The notes: generated by a model not told the origin, from the letters alone. A DNA stretch of 64,000 nucleotides from Leptospira sp. (GCA_016742255.1 JACVCB010000005.1:1-64000), one strand, 5' to 3'; shown: positions 54,629 to 63,479, counted from the first letter of the stretch. Program-made: numbers and translations.

Positions 54629-57124
54629 GAGGCAAAGGATATGACCTTTATCTCGTTTACATGCTTCCATTGCCTTTGCTACCAACATACCTGGTTTTAA
54701 TTTGGAAGGATCCGCTTTGATCGCATGACCAGAAGTGAGTCCCGAAACCAAAAGATCTCCAGGGTAAATGGGCACTTGTGTTGCATCCACATGAAGTTTT
54801 GCCATTCCAAGTAATGCCACTAACACGTATTCTACGCCTTTTTCTTTTTTACCAAAAACAACATTAGCATTTGCAACCGCGACACCAATCACATTGGTAG
54901 AGTAGGGGTGTTTGCTCCTTCCGAGTACTCCCGTTTCCTCGGTTGCCACAAGTAAATCACCGGAAGTGATTACATCCTTCCCATCGAGTCTAAAATAACG
55001 AGCAATACATTCTTCGCCACCGTCCTTCGTTATGCGAAGGTTCCCTTCAAAAACCGATTCTCCATTAGCATAAATTGCTTTCCCGGAACCAATCAATTCA
55101 TATTCAGGAATTCCTTTCCCATCAACAACAATGGCAAACTCAGACTGTGAAACAAACCGACCACCGGGTGACGTTGTGCCGGCACCTAAAATTCCAGCTG
55201 ACCGAGTAGTTTCTTTCCCTTTGGATATCCCGTAAACTCCGATAGAATCTCCAAAGCCAACAACACCCGAACCAGAAGAAACTCCCACAAGCCCTGTACC
55301 ATTCTTCGTATTTTTTCCGTAAATGATCGCATCACTTGATTGTGGTGGAACAAATCCTTTGGAGATAGATTCAGCTTCACCTGTAATCTTTAATAATCCA
55401 GTGTGTGAGTTAAAATCATGTTCTTTTTCAGCGTATGGATGTGTATGTGGCTTTGGTTCTCTTTTATCTGACAATCTTGGATCATCTGACAAAACAACCT
55501 TTCCAGGTACTGCTTCCCCATGATTGGCCAACACAACTATACCTGCATCGTCAAACCCTGCTTTGGCGAGACGTTTATCGTTTCCTTGGACAACAACACC
55601 AGCTTTATTTTCACCTGAATGTGCAAGTTGGACAATTCCGTGTGCTTCCGTATTGGCAAGTTTTAGCCGTTTATCATTCCCTTGGACAACGGTATTTGAT
55701 TCCTCTCCACCATTCGGCGCTAACTGTACAATCCCTTTTGCAGTAGTTGTAGCATCCTTTAATCTAGGGTCATCTCCTGTAACCACTTTATCAATCGCAG
55801 TTTCACCAGCTTCTGCTAGTTGAACAAGTCCTACCGATTTTTTTGTCGCAATTTTTAATCGAGAATCATTACCTTGGACGGCAACACCTGGGCGTGTTTC
55901 GCCATCTAATGCAAGTTCTACGATTCCGGGGTGATCTGTAGAAGCATTTCGTAACCTCTCATCATCCGATTGAACGACAAGACCCGGCCTTGCTTCACCA
56001 CTCCTTGCAAGTCTCACGAGACCATGAGTGAGTTCGGAGGCGATTTTTAGGCGTTTATCATTACCTTGGACAACAACACCTGGTTTTTCTTCCCCGTCAG
56101 ATGCAAGTTCCACAATCCCACGGTATTCGGTTGTTGCGTCTCTTAACCTTCGATCATTGGATTGGACGACAACACCTTCTTTTACTTCACCATCAACTGC
56201 GAGCCGAATGATTCCTGATCTTAAAACAGAAGCATAGGGAAGTGGTTCTCTGGTTGGACCACCTGATTCCTTTTTATCTGCACTGGAATACAATTCGATT
56301 TCTATGACTTCGGTGGTGTATTCTTTTTTGTTAGCTTGTTTTTCATCGATAAAAACAATTTTTAAAAATCGTAAATTGACTGGTGGAAAACGCCACTTGT
56401 ACCAAGTTCCTGGCTCTGATAAAAAATAATTTTCTTCATGTAACTGATGCCAAGTTAGATCATCTTCACTGTAATAAACAATGAACCTTTCAGGAAAATT
56501 GGTGATGGCATCGTTTTTCGTTAACATCCGAAATTCTTCAATCCGGTTGACTGATCCCATATCCAAAATCACATATTCATCAGCAGGTTCTTCCTTTTTC
56601 TTAGAAGACCATCCATAATCAGGCCTTGTATCGAATAAATTTTCTTTCACATAGAGTCTATCTAACTCAGAACTAACTTGAATTGACTGAACGCCACTGA
56701 TTAAGATTTTTAATGGACCAAAACTAATCCGATTTTTCCCGTTACTTGCTTTTCTTGAAATTTTTGAAATAAACTTCACATAACGAGCGCTTGTTAATGA
56801 AAATAACCATTTAGCGGAAGTTTTGAATGATTTGCGAAAGGATGACTCTTGTAAGATGGGTTCCCAATACTTACCATCATGGGATAACTCAAAACGGAAT
56901 GAATCTGGGAAAAAATCCAATCCATCTTTCCCTGGCAATAACTCGATCCCATTAAAAAAAACAACATCGTCAAATTGGAAAATGATCGAGGAGAGAGAGG
57001 ACTGTTCCTTTTCTTCAAAAAATGACAAAAACTCATTATTTTTGATTTCATACGTTCCCGTTGTGGAAACCGATTGGATGGGCAAAGAGTAGGGGTGGCT
57101 TGTGCGAATTAAATGATCTTTCAT
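54614..57124 (-). CDS. Fibre-like protein: two discoidin-type domains, eight 32-residue repeats, chaperone-like tail
   Basis: 836 residues, no signal peptide. Residues about 30-145 and 160-280 look like F5/8 type C (discoidin) domains (SFRFELSHDGKYWEPI, RYVKFIS; RFIVYYSEDDLTWHQL, RFLKIVF). Residues 304-559 are eight copies of a 32-residue repeat. Then HTHPY (560-564) and a region GLVGVSSGSGVVGFGDSIGVYG as in phage tail-fibre tips. No other phage gene is near. Possibly an adhesin, a tail-like fibre or a contractile-system accessory. Exported how is unclear. Confidence 0.75.
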   Translation of the reverse strand: MKDHLIRTSHPYSLPIQSVSTTGTYEIKNNEFLSFFEEKEQSSLSSIIFQFDDVVFFNGIELLPGKDGLDFFPDSFRFELSHDGKYWEPILQESSFRKSFKTSAKWLFSLTSARYVKFISKISRKASNGKNRISFGPLKILISGVQSIQVSSELDRLYVKENLFDTRPDYGWSSKKKEEPADEYVILDMGSVNRIEEFRMLTKNDAITNFPERFIVYYSEDDLTWHQLHEENYFLSEPGTWYKWRFPPVNLRFLKIVFIDEKQANKKEYTTEVIEIELYSSADKKESGGPTREPLPYASVLRSGIIRLAVDGEVKEGVVVQSNDRRLRDATTEYRGIVELASDGEEKPGVVVQGNDKRLKIASELTHGLVRLARSGEARPGLVVQSDDERLRNASTDHPGIVELALDGETRPGVAVQGNDSRLKIATKKSVGLVQLAEAGETAIDKVVTGDDPRLKDATTTAKGIVQLAPNGGEESNTVVQGNDKRLKLANTEAHGIVQLAHSGENKAGVVVQGNDKRLAKAGFDDAGIVVLANHGEAVPGKVVLSDDPRLSDKREPKPHTHPYAEKEHDFNSHTGLLKITGEAESISKGFVPPQSSDAIIYGKNTKNGTGLVGVSSGSGVVGFGDSIGVYGISKGKETTRSAGILGAGTTSPGGRFVSQSEFAIVVDGKGIPEYELIGSGKAIYANGESVFEGNLRITKDGGEECIARYFRLDGKDVITSGDLLVATEETGVLGRSKHPYSTNVIGVAVANANVVFGKKEKGVEYVLVALLGMAKLHVDATQVPIYPGDLLVSGLTSGHAIKADPSKLKPGMLVAKAMEACKRDKGHILCLLTFS
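55448..56215 (-). repeat. Eight tandem 96-bp coding repeats (32 residues each)
   Basis: The glycine of G-[IL]-[IV]-x-L-A occurs at residues 304, 336, 368, 400, 432, 464, 496 and 528, an exact spacing of 32 with no insertion or loss. The consensus is roughly GIVQLAxxGExxxGVVVQ followed by xNDxRLKxAT. Similar repeats make up the shafts of phage tail fibres (GIVQLA type). The exact period suggests either recent duplication or strong structural selection; the copies differ enough at the protein level that selection is more likely. Confidence 0.92.
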
Positions 57125-57175
57125 GCGCTTTTTCAGTTATGATTCCTTCCAAAAAATACCGTTTTTCTATTCAGT

Positions 57176-58099
57176 CTATCGAATTTCACCGACACGTGAA
57201 CCTTCTTCTTTTTCTGTAAACACTACGAGCACTACTGGTTTCACCCGTTCTGTAAAATACATTTGGATGATTTGGCGTAAATGACCAAGAATCGGAGAGG
57301 AAACGATGATTACGTTTCCATCAGTAGTCACCTGGATTTTTTCCAACTGCCGATAGGATGATTCTGTCAATTCCTTCGAAGCCCATGCCAAAAACCCAGA
57401 CCAAGAGGCTGGGTGGGGTAGGGTGGGTTCTTTTCCTGAATCATGCCCAGAATTAAGCACTTCCTTTCTTTGGGCACTCACCAATTCCCTGCAAAGAGTT
57501 TGTACATACGAAACATTCGATTCCATATGAAGGTCCACAGCTTTACGATATGCTTCTAAAGCAATGTCAGGACCAAACAAATCGACAAGTGTTTCAAAGT
57601 CTTTTTTCCCTTCTTTTGCATCTCTCTTACTTTCGCTAGGGTCCTTTGCTTCTGGTACATGGTTTGTATTGGATATAGTTATATTAATATGGTTAGGGGA
57701 TCCAACTGTAACCCCCTTTGCGGGTAAAATGACTCCCTCAGCGGTCCCCGGTTCGGTCCCTCTGGGGTGTATCGACATATCTCCCAGAGGGGTAATTCTG
57801 GAACCCTCATAGTGGAAAGAAAAATGGTATCTTGTGGATGTCCTTCCACTACCTGGAACTTGGTAGAGTAGGCCTGCTTGTGTTAATTCTTTTTTGGCAG
57901 TCACGATGGATTTTTTAGTTTTGAATCCTGTTAGGCGCATCAGGGTTTCTGTGTTTGGCCAAACAGGTTTGAAGTTGTAGTCACTGAATTTTAAAAGCAC
58001 AGGATACAACGTCTTTGCAGCATGGGATAACCCTGCCCAGACACCAGAATCGATGATGTCGGTCATCAGGCGGATATAGGGATGTCGCTGGTCGCTCAA
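57176..58099 (-). CDS. Rep-like HTH protein next to parAB 2, possible replication initiator
   Basis: 307 residues from a TTG at 58099 with GGAGGAG five bases in front; an ATG at 58165 lacks a ribosome site. N-terminal winged-helix part (PNTETLMRLTGFKTKKSIVTAKKELTQAGLL) as in phage and plasmid replication proteins. A charged linker, then a C-terminal part (WSGFLAWASKELTESSYRQL...IIVSSPILGHLRQIIQMYF) that resembles DnaA domain I. Same direction as the parA-parB genes upstream. Replication initiator is an inference. Confidence 0.65.
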   Translation of the reverse strand: MSDQRHPYIRLMTDIIDSGVWAGLSHAAKTLYPVLLKFSDYNFKPVWPNTETLMRLTGFKTKKSIVTAKKELTQAGLLYQVPGSGRTSTRYHFSFHYEGSRITPLGDMSIHPRGTEPGTAEGVILPAKGVTVGSPNHINITISNTNHVPEAKDPSESKRDAKEGKKDFETLVDLFGPDIALEAYRKAVDLHMESNVSYVQTLCRELVSAQRKEVLNSGHDSGKEPTLPHPASWSGFLAWASKELTESSYRQLEKIQVTTDGNVIIVSSPILGHLRQIIQMYFTERVKPVVLVVFTEKEEGSRVGEIR

Positions 58100-58158
58100 G
58101 GAAGCTCCTCCGATTTCTGCAAAAATCAAACTAAATTTAAGCAAATAATTCGAAGGAG

Positions 58159-58183
58159 TTGACATTATCTGACATAATGTTAA
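58159..58183. promoter_or_regulatory. 25-bp imperfect palindrome with back-to-back promoter-like elements
   Basis: TTGACATTAT and ATAATGTTAA around CTGAC (nine of ten arm bases pair). On the plus strand TTGACA (58159-58164) is a perfect -35 with AATTAT 17 bases later. On the minus strand GATAAT (58164-58169) is a good -10 for the Rep-like gene, with GAGACA 17 bases upstream. A dimeric protein bound to the palindrome would block both. About 60 bases upstream of the Rep-like start. Confidence 0.5.
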
Positions 58184-58223
58184 TTATGTCTCATCCAACA
58201 ACATTCCTTCGGGAAACCCCGAC

Positions 58224-58250
58224 CCCCTGGTGTACCAGGGGATTTTTTTT
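58224..58250 (+). terminator. Strong intrinsic terminator with no annotated plus-strand gene in front
   Basis: CCCCTGG-TGTA-CCAGGGG followed by A and eight T. Oriented for the plus strand. The genes on both sides are read leftward, so it must end some other transcript, possibly a short RNA from the TTGACA promoter at 58159. Confidence 0.75.
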
Positions 58251-58410
58251 ATGTATCGGGTTAGGGCAATAGAATGCCCCCACACCTTCTCACAAGAAAA
58301 GGTGTTTGCTCAAACCTTTCAAAAGTTTTATTATGTCACATTATTGTCGGATTCTGGTAACTGTCAAGTTCGTACAGTATTTTTCCCTATTCGGGCCAAA
58401 AAATTTTTTC

Positions 58411-58436
58411 CTAAGTACTTGACTGCTAAGTACTTG
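58411..58436. repeat. Two direct repeats CTAAGTACTTG, 15-bp spacing
   Basis: Identical 11-mers at 58411-58421 and 58426-58436, each with the palindromic core AAGTACTT. They lie just after the parB 2 stop. GTACTTGAC occurs again at 60192-60200 upstream of parA 2. Iteron-like, but two copies only, so the role is open. Confidence 0.45.
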
Positions 58437-58442
58437 TTTGGG

Positions 58443-59264
58443 TTATGCCGAGTCACCATACTTTTTGGAGAGTTCTTTTCTGATGAATTTATAAATGTCT
58501 CCCAGTAAAATTTCGTCTTCGGATTGGATTTGGATCCCGCTACTCGTGCGTCTGATTTTGTAACCAGAAAGAGGGGAGGATTTTTGATTTGTCCCATCAC
58601 CCGTTTTTACTTGTTTGTTGAAGTCTTTTGCATCTTTTACGGTCTTAAGTGCACCTTTGTGATACAGGGTGAGAAATTCATCCAAACTTCCTTTTTTGGC
58701 TGCTTGGGCTGCCTGCACGAGAAGGTTTTTATTGTAAATTTCGTTCTTTTTACATTTCTCCAAATCGGCCTTGGACATGGAAGTAATCGAAAGGACTTCC
58801 GTCATGTAACTGCGGCTTTTTCCAAATAGGTCACCTAACTCCTGGTCCGTATATTGGTAGGAATTTTTTAAAAACAGAAGGGCATCCACTTCTTCATAGG
58901 GTGATAAGTTTTCTCTCTGCAGGTTTTCGATGACAGCAAGTTTGTAGATTTCTTTATCGGGTCGGTTTAAGATCTTACACTCAATCTCTGCCCATCCCAA
59001 GGATTTGGCAGCATGGTATCGTCTCTCTCCAGCAATGATTTTATAACTCCCTTCTTTTTCCCCTTTGGAGACGATGATGGGTTGTAAAAGGCCATCTGCT
59101 TTTAGGGTCTGGGCTAATTCTTCGATCCCTTTTTTTCGTTCCTGTCTCGGTTGGTATTCAGAAGGTTGGATTCTGTCCATACGGATTGTACGAATGGTCC
59201 CGTCCAAATTTTCAGCCTGGTAAATGTCGGCGAGAGTTCCTAGGCGTTTACTTTTTAAGCTCAC
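58443..59264 (-). CDS. parB: ParB-family partition protein (locus 2)
   Basis: 273 residues. ParB/Srx core (LLQPIIVSKGEKEGSYKIIAGERRYHAAKSLGW), NLSPYEEVDALLFL, and an HTH (TDQELGDLFGKSRSYMTEVLSITSM), followed by a C-terminal dimer part. Longer than ParB 1 and only distantly similar to it, so not a recent duplicate. Overlaps parA by 17 bases. Confidence 0.93.
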   Translation of the reverse strand: MSLKSKRLGTLADIYQAENLDGTIRTIRMDRIQPSEYQPRQERKKGIEELAQTLKADGLLQPIIVSKGEKEGSYKIIAGERRYHAAKSLGWAEIECKILNRPDKEIYKLAVIENLQRENLSPYEEVDALLFLKNSYQYTDQELGDLFGKSRSYMTEVLSITSMSKADLEKCKKNEIYNKNLLVQAAQAAKKGSLDEFLTLYHKGALKTVKDAKDFNKQVKTGDGTNQKSSPLSGYKIRRTSSGIQIQSEDEILLGDIYKFIRKELSKKYGDSA

Positions 59265-60000
59265 TTAAAACCTCCTCGATAAAACCTTCATACTCTTGGG
59301 ATTGTCTGGATGACCGATTGTAATCGTAGACGGATTTTTTGGCCAAATGGCTTTCGCCAATTGCAACTCCATCAGAAATCGTATGTTCAAAAATCCTGAA
59401 GTACTTTGTGAGGACAGGTAAGATCGTCTTCGTTAATAAAGTTTGGGGTTTTAATTGGGTGATGAGGGCGCCTAAAATTTCTAGGTCAGGGTTGATCCTT
59501 TTTTTGATCGAGGAAATGGTTTGTTGTAATCCCATGATCCCATCCATCGAAAATTTTTCTGCCTGAAGTGGGATCAGTACATAATTGGCAGCAACCAGAC
59601 TGTTGACTGTAAAAATCGAAAGGGAGGGTGGGCAGTCAATGATGACAAAGTCAAAATCCTTAAGTCCGGAAAGTGAGTCTCTGAGGATATAAGGTGCTTC
59701 TACCGAGTTCACGGAAACAGTTTCCATTTCCGCCAAACGCATGCTAGATGGAGCAACCCACAAATGCTCGTTATATGCTGGGGCAATGATATCCTTCATA
59801 TTTGCCGAATTTTGGAATAAGTGGGCAAGGTCCTTTTCGACGGTTTCAGGATTTAAAAAAATTCCAGTAGAATTTGCCTGAGGGTCCATATCGATCAGTA
59901 AAGTTTTGAGATTTCGGCGAGCCAATCCCATGGCAAGATTCAAAGAAGTAGTTGTTTTACCCTCTCCGCCTTTCTGATTTGCAACTGCAATGGTGATCAT
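59248..60000 (-). CDS. parA: ParA-family partition ATPase (locus 2)
   Basis: 250 residues, without an N-terminal HTH (chromosomal/Soj or type Ib form). KGGEGKTT (10-17) with signature lysine K10, DMDPQANSTGIF and VIIDCPPSLSI. SD-like AAGAGAGA before ATG. Upstream lie two copies of a 16-bp inverted repeat shared with the divergent regulator gene. Confidence 0.94.
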   Translation of the reverse strand: MITIAVANQKGGEGKTTTSLNLAMGLARRNLKTLLIDMDPQANSTGIFLNPETVEKDLAHLFQNSANMKDIIAPAYNEHLWVAPSSMRLAEMETVSVNSVEAPYILRDSLSGLKDFDFVIIDCPPSLSIFTVNSLVAANYVLIPLQAEKFSMDGIMGLQQTISSIKKRINPDLEILGALITQLKPQTLLTKTILPVLTKYFRIFEHTISDGVAIGESHLAKKSVYDYNRSSRQSQEYEGFIEEVLSELKK

Positions 60001-60111
60001 CTATCTCTCTTTTTCCTTCCCAATTGGTATGCTTTCCATTCGAAAATTTGGGATCAATTGAATTTTTGAAAGGGAACAAAAAAAGGGATTTTTGTCCATT
60101 TCTACCTTCAT

Positions 60112-60127
60112 TGTCGGACATCCGACA
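60112..60127. promoter_or_regulatory. TGTCGGACATCCGACA inverted repeat, copy 1
   Basis: Arms TGTCGG and CCGACA around ACAT. An identical 16-mer is 51 bp to the right. Located between divergent genes parA 2 and the NtrC-like regulator, an operator position for either. Confidence 0.65.
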
Positions 60128-60162
60128 TACCAAAAATTAGCAAAAACTATCTCTTCTGTTTC

Positions 60163-60178
60163 TGTCGGACATCCGACA
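60163..60178. promoter_or_regulatory. TGTCGGACATCCGACA inverted repeat, copy 2
   Basis: Exact copy of the 60112-60127 element, 51 bp away (about five helical turns). 25 bases before the GTG of the regulator gene. Binding of the same dimer to both sites and looping is a plausible control of both promoters. Confidence 0.65.
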
Positions 60179-60203
60179 TTCAAATTGGTACGTACTTGAC
60201 AAA

Positions 60204-61544
60204 GTGATTAAATTTAAACAGTTTCATAGCATGCCCCCTCATACCGCTTCCTTGTTTGCATCCAGCCAAACAGGCAAAGAATGGATGGAAACGATCCTTC
60301 CTTCTTTGTGGGCAGAGTTGTGTACAGAGTTTGGGTTGGCCTCGGGAGTTGTGGTTCTCAAAGCAGAAGACGAAGATTCCTTTTATGAGTCAGCCAGTTT
60401 CGGATACGGAGAAGATGGTTTTTATTATTCGTTTTTGAATCGAGGTTCTGCACAATGGGAGACTCTCATGACTTCCAGGGAACCTGTTTTCTTTTCTGGG
60501 AAAGAATTTCCTTTATTTGGAAAAACAACAAATGCAATGTCCATCCGAATCGTTGCAAAAGAAAGTATTGGTTTTCTTCTCGTTGAATTTGAAGGAGAAA
60601 CATCCTTCTCTTTATTTGCTCTCCTTTCGCTTTTTGCAGAAAAAATTGGAAAAGAGTGGAGTGGCAATAAACCCCAAATGCATCGTCTGACTCCAAAAGA
60701 TTCTGATGTTTCGTATCTCTATTTCAGAGACAAAATTCCCAATCTTGAATCAGCAGTCCATAGGTTCGGATCCGAGAGGTTGGTTTCGATTTTTGGAGCT
60801 CCCGGGTCGGGGAAAAAAAGTCTAGCAAAATGGATCCACCAAAACAAGTTTTCGGGTGCTCCCTTTCTCGTTGTAGAATCTGTACCTGATCATTTTGGGA
60901 AATTTGAAAAAGCCCTTCAGGAATGGGGAACTGAGTCAAATTTAGGGAGTTTAGTATTTACGAACCCAGAACATTTTTCATTGGGCCAACAACAAATCCT
61001 TACGGATTGGTGGGCAAAATCTGGGTTCCAAGGCAATCTTTTTCTCTTGGGAGATTCGAATGGAAGTGGCGAAGTCCTTCCCGAATTTGTCCAATTGTTA
61101 CGAAAAAATCCAGTGTATTTACCGGCATTAAACCAATTGCCAAAACCTACATTTTCCAAAATCATAGAGTCCATTTTTCAAGAATTGTGCCACGATCAAA
61201 ATCGTTCCGATCTGACTCTGAGTCCGGCCGGAGAAGAGGAACTTCTCAATCGAAATTATAAAGAAAACTTCGTCGAATTGAGGAGTGCGATTCTCTCTGG
61301 AATTTTAACTTGTCGTACCAAAATGGTAGATGTCCCTGATCTTTTGGTCGGCCGGAACCGGATGGATATTGAGATTCCAGATGCAGAAGATTTAGACTTG
61401 CGGCGAGGGATAGAAGCCTTAGAAAGGCAGAAGATTCTTTTGGCAATGCGTATCTTTTCGGGAAACCAAATCCGAATGGCAAAGGCATTAGGAATTTCGA
61501 GAGGGTCTCTCCAATACAAAATGAAACAACTTGGTTTGATGTAA
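60204..61544 (+). CDS. Degenerate NtrC-like regulator with Fis-type DNA-binding domain
   Basis: 446 residues from GTG 60204, or 437 from ATG 60231. Middle part has a Walker A GAPGSGKKS but TNPEHF where the Walker B GGTLFLDE should be and no GAFTGA loop, so activation of sigma-54 polymerase is unlikely. The last 45 residues are a clear Fis/NtrC helix-turn-helix (LLAMRIFSGNQIRMAKALGISRGSLQYKM). The N-terminal 150 residues may be a GAF-like sensor. Divergent from parA 2 over the twin operators. Confidence 0.75.
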   Translation: MIKFKQFHSMPPHTASLFASSQTGKEWMETILPSLWAELCTEFGLASGVVVLKAEDEDSFYESASFGYGEDGFYYSFLNRGSAQWETLMTSREPVFFSGKEFPLFGKTTNAMSIRIVAKESIGFLLVEFEGETSFSLFALLSLFAEKIGKEWSGNKPQMHRLTPKDSDVSYLYFRDKIPNLESAVHRFGSERLVSIFGAPGSGKKSLAKWIHQNKFSGAPFLVVESVPDHFGKFEKALQEWGTESNLGSLVFTNPEHFSLGQQQILTDWWAKSGFQGNLFLLGDSNGSGEVLPEFVQLLRKNPVYLPALNQLPKPTFSKIIESIFQELCHDQNRSDLTLSPAGEEELLNRNYKENFVELRSAILSGILTCRTKMVDVPDLLVGRNRMDIEIPDAEDLDLRRGIEALERQKILLAMRIFSGNQIRMAKALGISRGSLQYKMKQLGLM

Positions 61545-61546
61545 AG

Positions 61547-62545
61547 ATGGATGATACTGTATACGAAGAACGGAAAACTCCGGCAGGGTTTCTCGTAAAA
61601 GTCCGGATTTCCAAACTGACTTACGTCGTTTTTACTGAATCAGGTCCCGAGGTTCCCAAAGGGGCCAAAAATAATTCCATCGTTGTCAACGTCCCGAGAG
61701 TGGGTTTTTTTGGGGATGATTTTGACGTTTCCCATTTTCATTTGGGGGAACTTTCCTTCGTCAACGTAAAAGCGGGAAAGATGGTCATTCCATACCAACA
61801 TGGTTTCTCCAATGAGATCAAAACCATTTATCTGGGTACGGGAAGCCAGAGTGATGTTTTACCCGTTGTCATTTATCACTATAAAAACAAAGAAGATTTG
61901 ATGGCAGCTTGGGAGCGGGGGGAGCAGGCACAATTTTTGGTTGTCGATGAAGAAATCCCAAGATCGGACATGGTCTCATTCAAAATCCGATACCCGAGTA
62001 TGAACATCCTAGTGATCAAAAAAAGGATTAATACTTCCGCAGAATCCCAGTCTCCAAAAACTGAAGAATCGAAAGACAAGGGAGTGGTGGATTATGATAA
62101 GGTCCGTGCGACAGATGTTGCCAAAAACCAAAACCTAAATACATATAGTGAGAACCCAGTTTTTCTAGCTAGGATCCACCTCCGTGCTATGGAGTTAGAT
62201 AAAGTAAAACAACTCCTGCTCGATTTCCATTTGTCTTCTGACGACGTTATGTTCATCCGAACCTTTTTGGATGTGATGATCAAAAATGAATATAAGAAAC
62301 CCGAACTAGACACAGTCAAACCCCAACTCATTGCCATGAACGAAGCATTTCGATTGGCAGTCTTAATTCTGGAATTCCAAGTGGAAGCTTTCGAAAAAGA
62401 ATTGGATGGTGGATTTTCAAAAGACATCTCACATATGATTTATGCCCTCTTAGCCAAAGAACAAGACTCGGCCAAAGACCTAGAACACGAAATTGTTTTG
62501 TGGGAATGGAAACTCAGGGTCCGTGCATCCCTCTATAAAAAATAA
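61547..62545 (+). CDS. Conserved-type hypothetical protein
   Basis: 332 residues, soluble. N-terminal half is beta-rich (VRISKLTYVVFTESGPEVP, GDDFDVSHFHLGEL), C-terminal half is helical (LIAMNEAFRLAVLILEFQVEAFEKEL). No signal peptide, no motif recognised. Starts two bases after the regulator stop, so probably the same operon. Confidence 0.65.
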   Translation: MDDTVYEERKTPAGFLVKVRISKLTYVVFTESGPEVPKGAKNNSIVVNVPRVGFFGDDFDVSHFHLGELSFVNVKAGKMVIPYQHGFSNEIKTIYLGTGSQSDVLPVVIYHYKNKEDLMAAWERGEQAQFLVVDEEIPRSDMVSFKIRYPSMNILVIKKRINTSAESQSPKTEESKDKGVVDYDKVRATDVAKNQNLNTYSENPVFLARIHLRAMELDKVKQLLLDFHLSSDDVMFIRTFLDVMIKNEYKKPELDTVKPQLIAMNEAFRLAVLILEFQVEAFEKELDGGFSKDISHMIYALLAKEQDSAKDLEHEIVLWEWKLRVRASLYKK

Positions 62546-62606
62546 GAAAAAACACTAAAAAATGCTTTATTTTTCTCGAATTTCAGGGAAAACTATTGAT
62601 ATTCAT

Positions 62607-63479
62607 ATGGATTTCTTGGGAATAACAGAAAAGTTGGCACAAAAATTGCAAAAAACTGCGCCGTTTTTTTGTGCTCTGGTGATAGCCGTTTTTGCCCAAG
62701 GATCTTTATCTGCGAATGAATGGGAGGAACCGGTTGTCCTCTTAAACGATCCACTTGTTCCTGCCATTGAACTAAGGGAAGGTGTGATCAGTGAAGTTGA
62801 GGTAAGTCCAAACCAAGAGATTGCCATTCCATCGAATCAAAGCGAAGGGCAAAATCTCTTCCAAATTCCAAATGCCCAAGTGGAAAAACAATCGATTCAG
62901 TTTTTTACATCCAATCAGATTTCCTTCGCAAATGTTTCACTTCCGGGTGAAAAGGGGATGGGTTCGGCTCATTGCCAAGTTGTATTCGCAAACAGTATAG
63001 TATCGAGTCTGGAAGTGGAGAATCTACTTGTAAAATCGATTGCCAGCCCAGGACTTTTTGGTTTTCTGGGGATATGTCTCAACCGAAGCGAGTTGCCTTC
63101 CAAAAATTTCTCAACGCCATGCGAAAATTGTCTACTGAGGTCAATGACTCTGAGATCTGCAAGCGATTGGAGATTCTCATGGCAACCAGTAAGGACGACC
63201 TCCCATTGGCTCACGTCAACCAACTCCTCCAAGAACCAAAAGAATTCGATCCAAAGACAATCCCTGAGCCATACACTCAATACGTCCGACATTTCATCTA
63301 CATGGTCAAACGGAATGGCCGAATGCCCAGTGACATTCTCTCCAATGAAGAAAATGGCACAGGAGGATCTGGTAATTCTCGCGGGAATCAAAAGGAATCA
63401 AAGGTTTCCTCGAAAACCAGTACAAGCGCAAAAAACAAACGATCTGACTCTTCTGGTTCAAAACCTTCGTCTGCTGTAA
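62607..63479 (+). CDS. Secreted hypothetical protein with an uncertain 3' end
   Basis: The frame is open from 62562; the ATG at 62607 gives a good signal peptide (PFFCALVIAVFAQGSLSA). The region to about 63070 (WEEPVVLLNDPLVPAIEL..., SSLEVENLLVKSI) looks like a real secreted protein. Beyond 63074 it runs in another frame through the next gene and the sequence there (NRSELPSKNFSTPCENCLL) looks like out-of-frame reading. Probably a lost stop or frameshift near the end; the true C-terminus is not known. Confidence 0.45.
   Translation: MDFLGITEKLAQKLQKTAPFFCALVIAVFAQGSLSANEWEEPVVLLNDPLVPAIELREGVISEVEVSPNQEIAIPSNQSEGQNLFQIPNAQVEKQSIQFFTSNQISFANVSLPGEKGMGSAHCQVVFANSIVSSLEVENLLVKSIASPGLFGFLGICLNRSELPSKNFSTPCENCLLRSMTLRSASDWRFSWQPVRTTSHWLTSTNSSKNQKNSIQRQSLSHTLNTSDISSTWSNGMAECPVTFSPMKKMAQEDLVILAGIKRNQRFPRKPVQAQKTNDLTLLVQNLRLL

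Larger units (their letters stand above)
58100..58442. other. Intergenic region between Rep-like gene and parB 2
   Basis: 343 bp without a gene. Holds the 25-bp palindrome (58159-58183), the plus-strand terminator (58224-58250), a TGTCGG half-site at 58345-58350 that resembles the twin repeats upstream of parA 2, an A6T6 run near 58399, and two direct repeats of CTAAGTACTTG at 58411-58421 and 58426-58436. Arrangement fits a plasmid-type control or origin region. Confidence 0.5.

Noticed and set aside
54614..57124. Fibre-like gene as part of a prophage
   Set aside because: No capsid, portal, terminase, integrase or lysis genes within the window; neighbours are housekeeping genes.
58230..58508. 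Open frame on the plus strand between Rep-like gene and parB 2
   Set aside because: No ribosome site, no family, crosses the terminator and repeats and overlaps the parB end.
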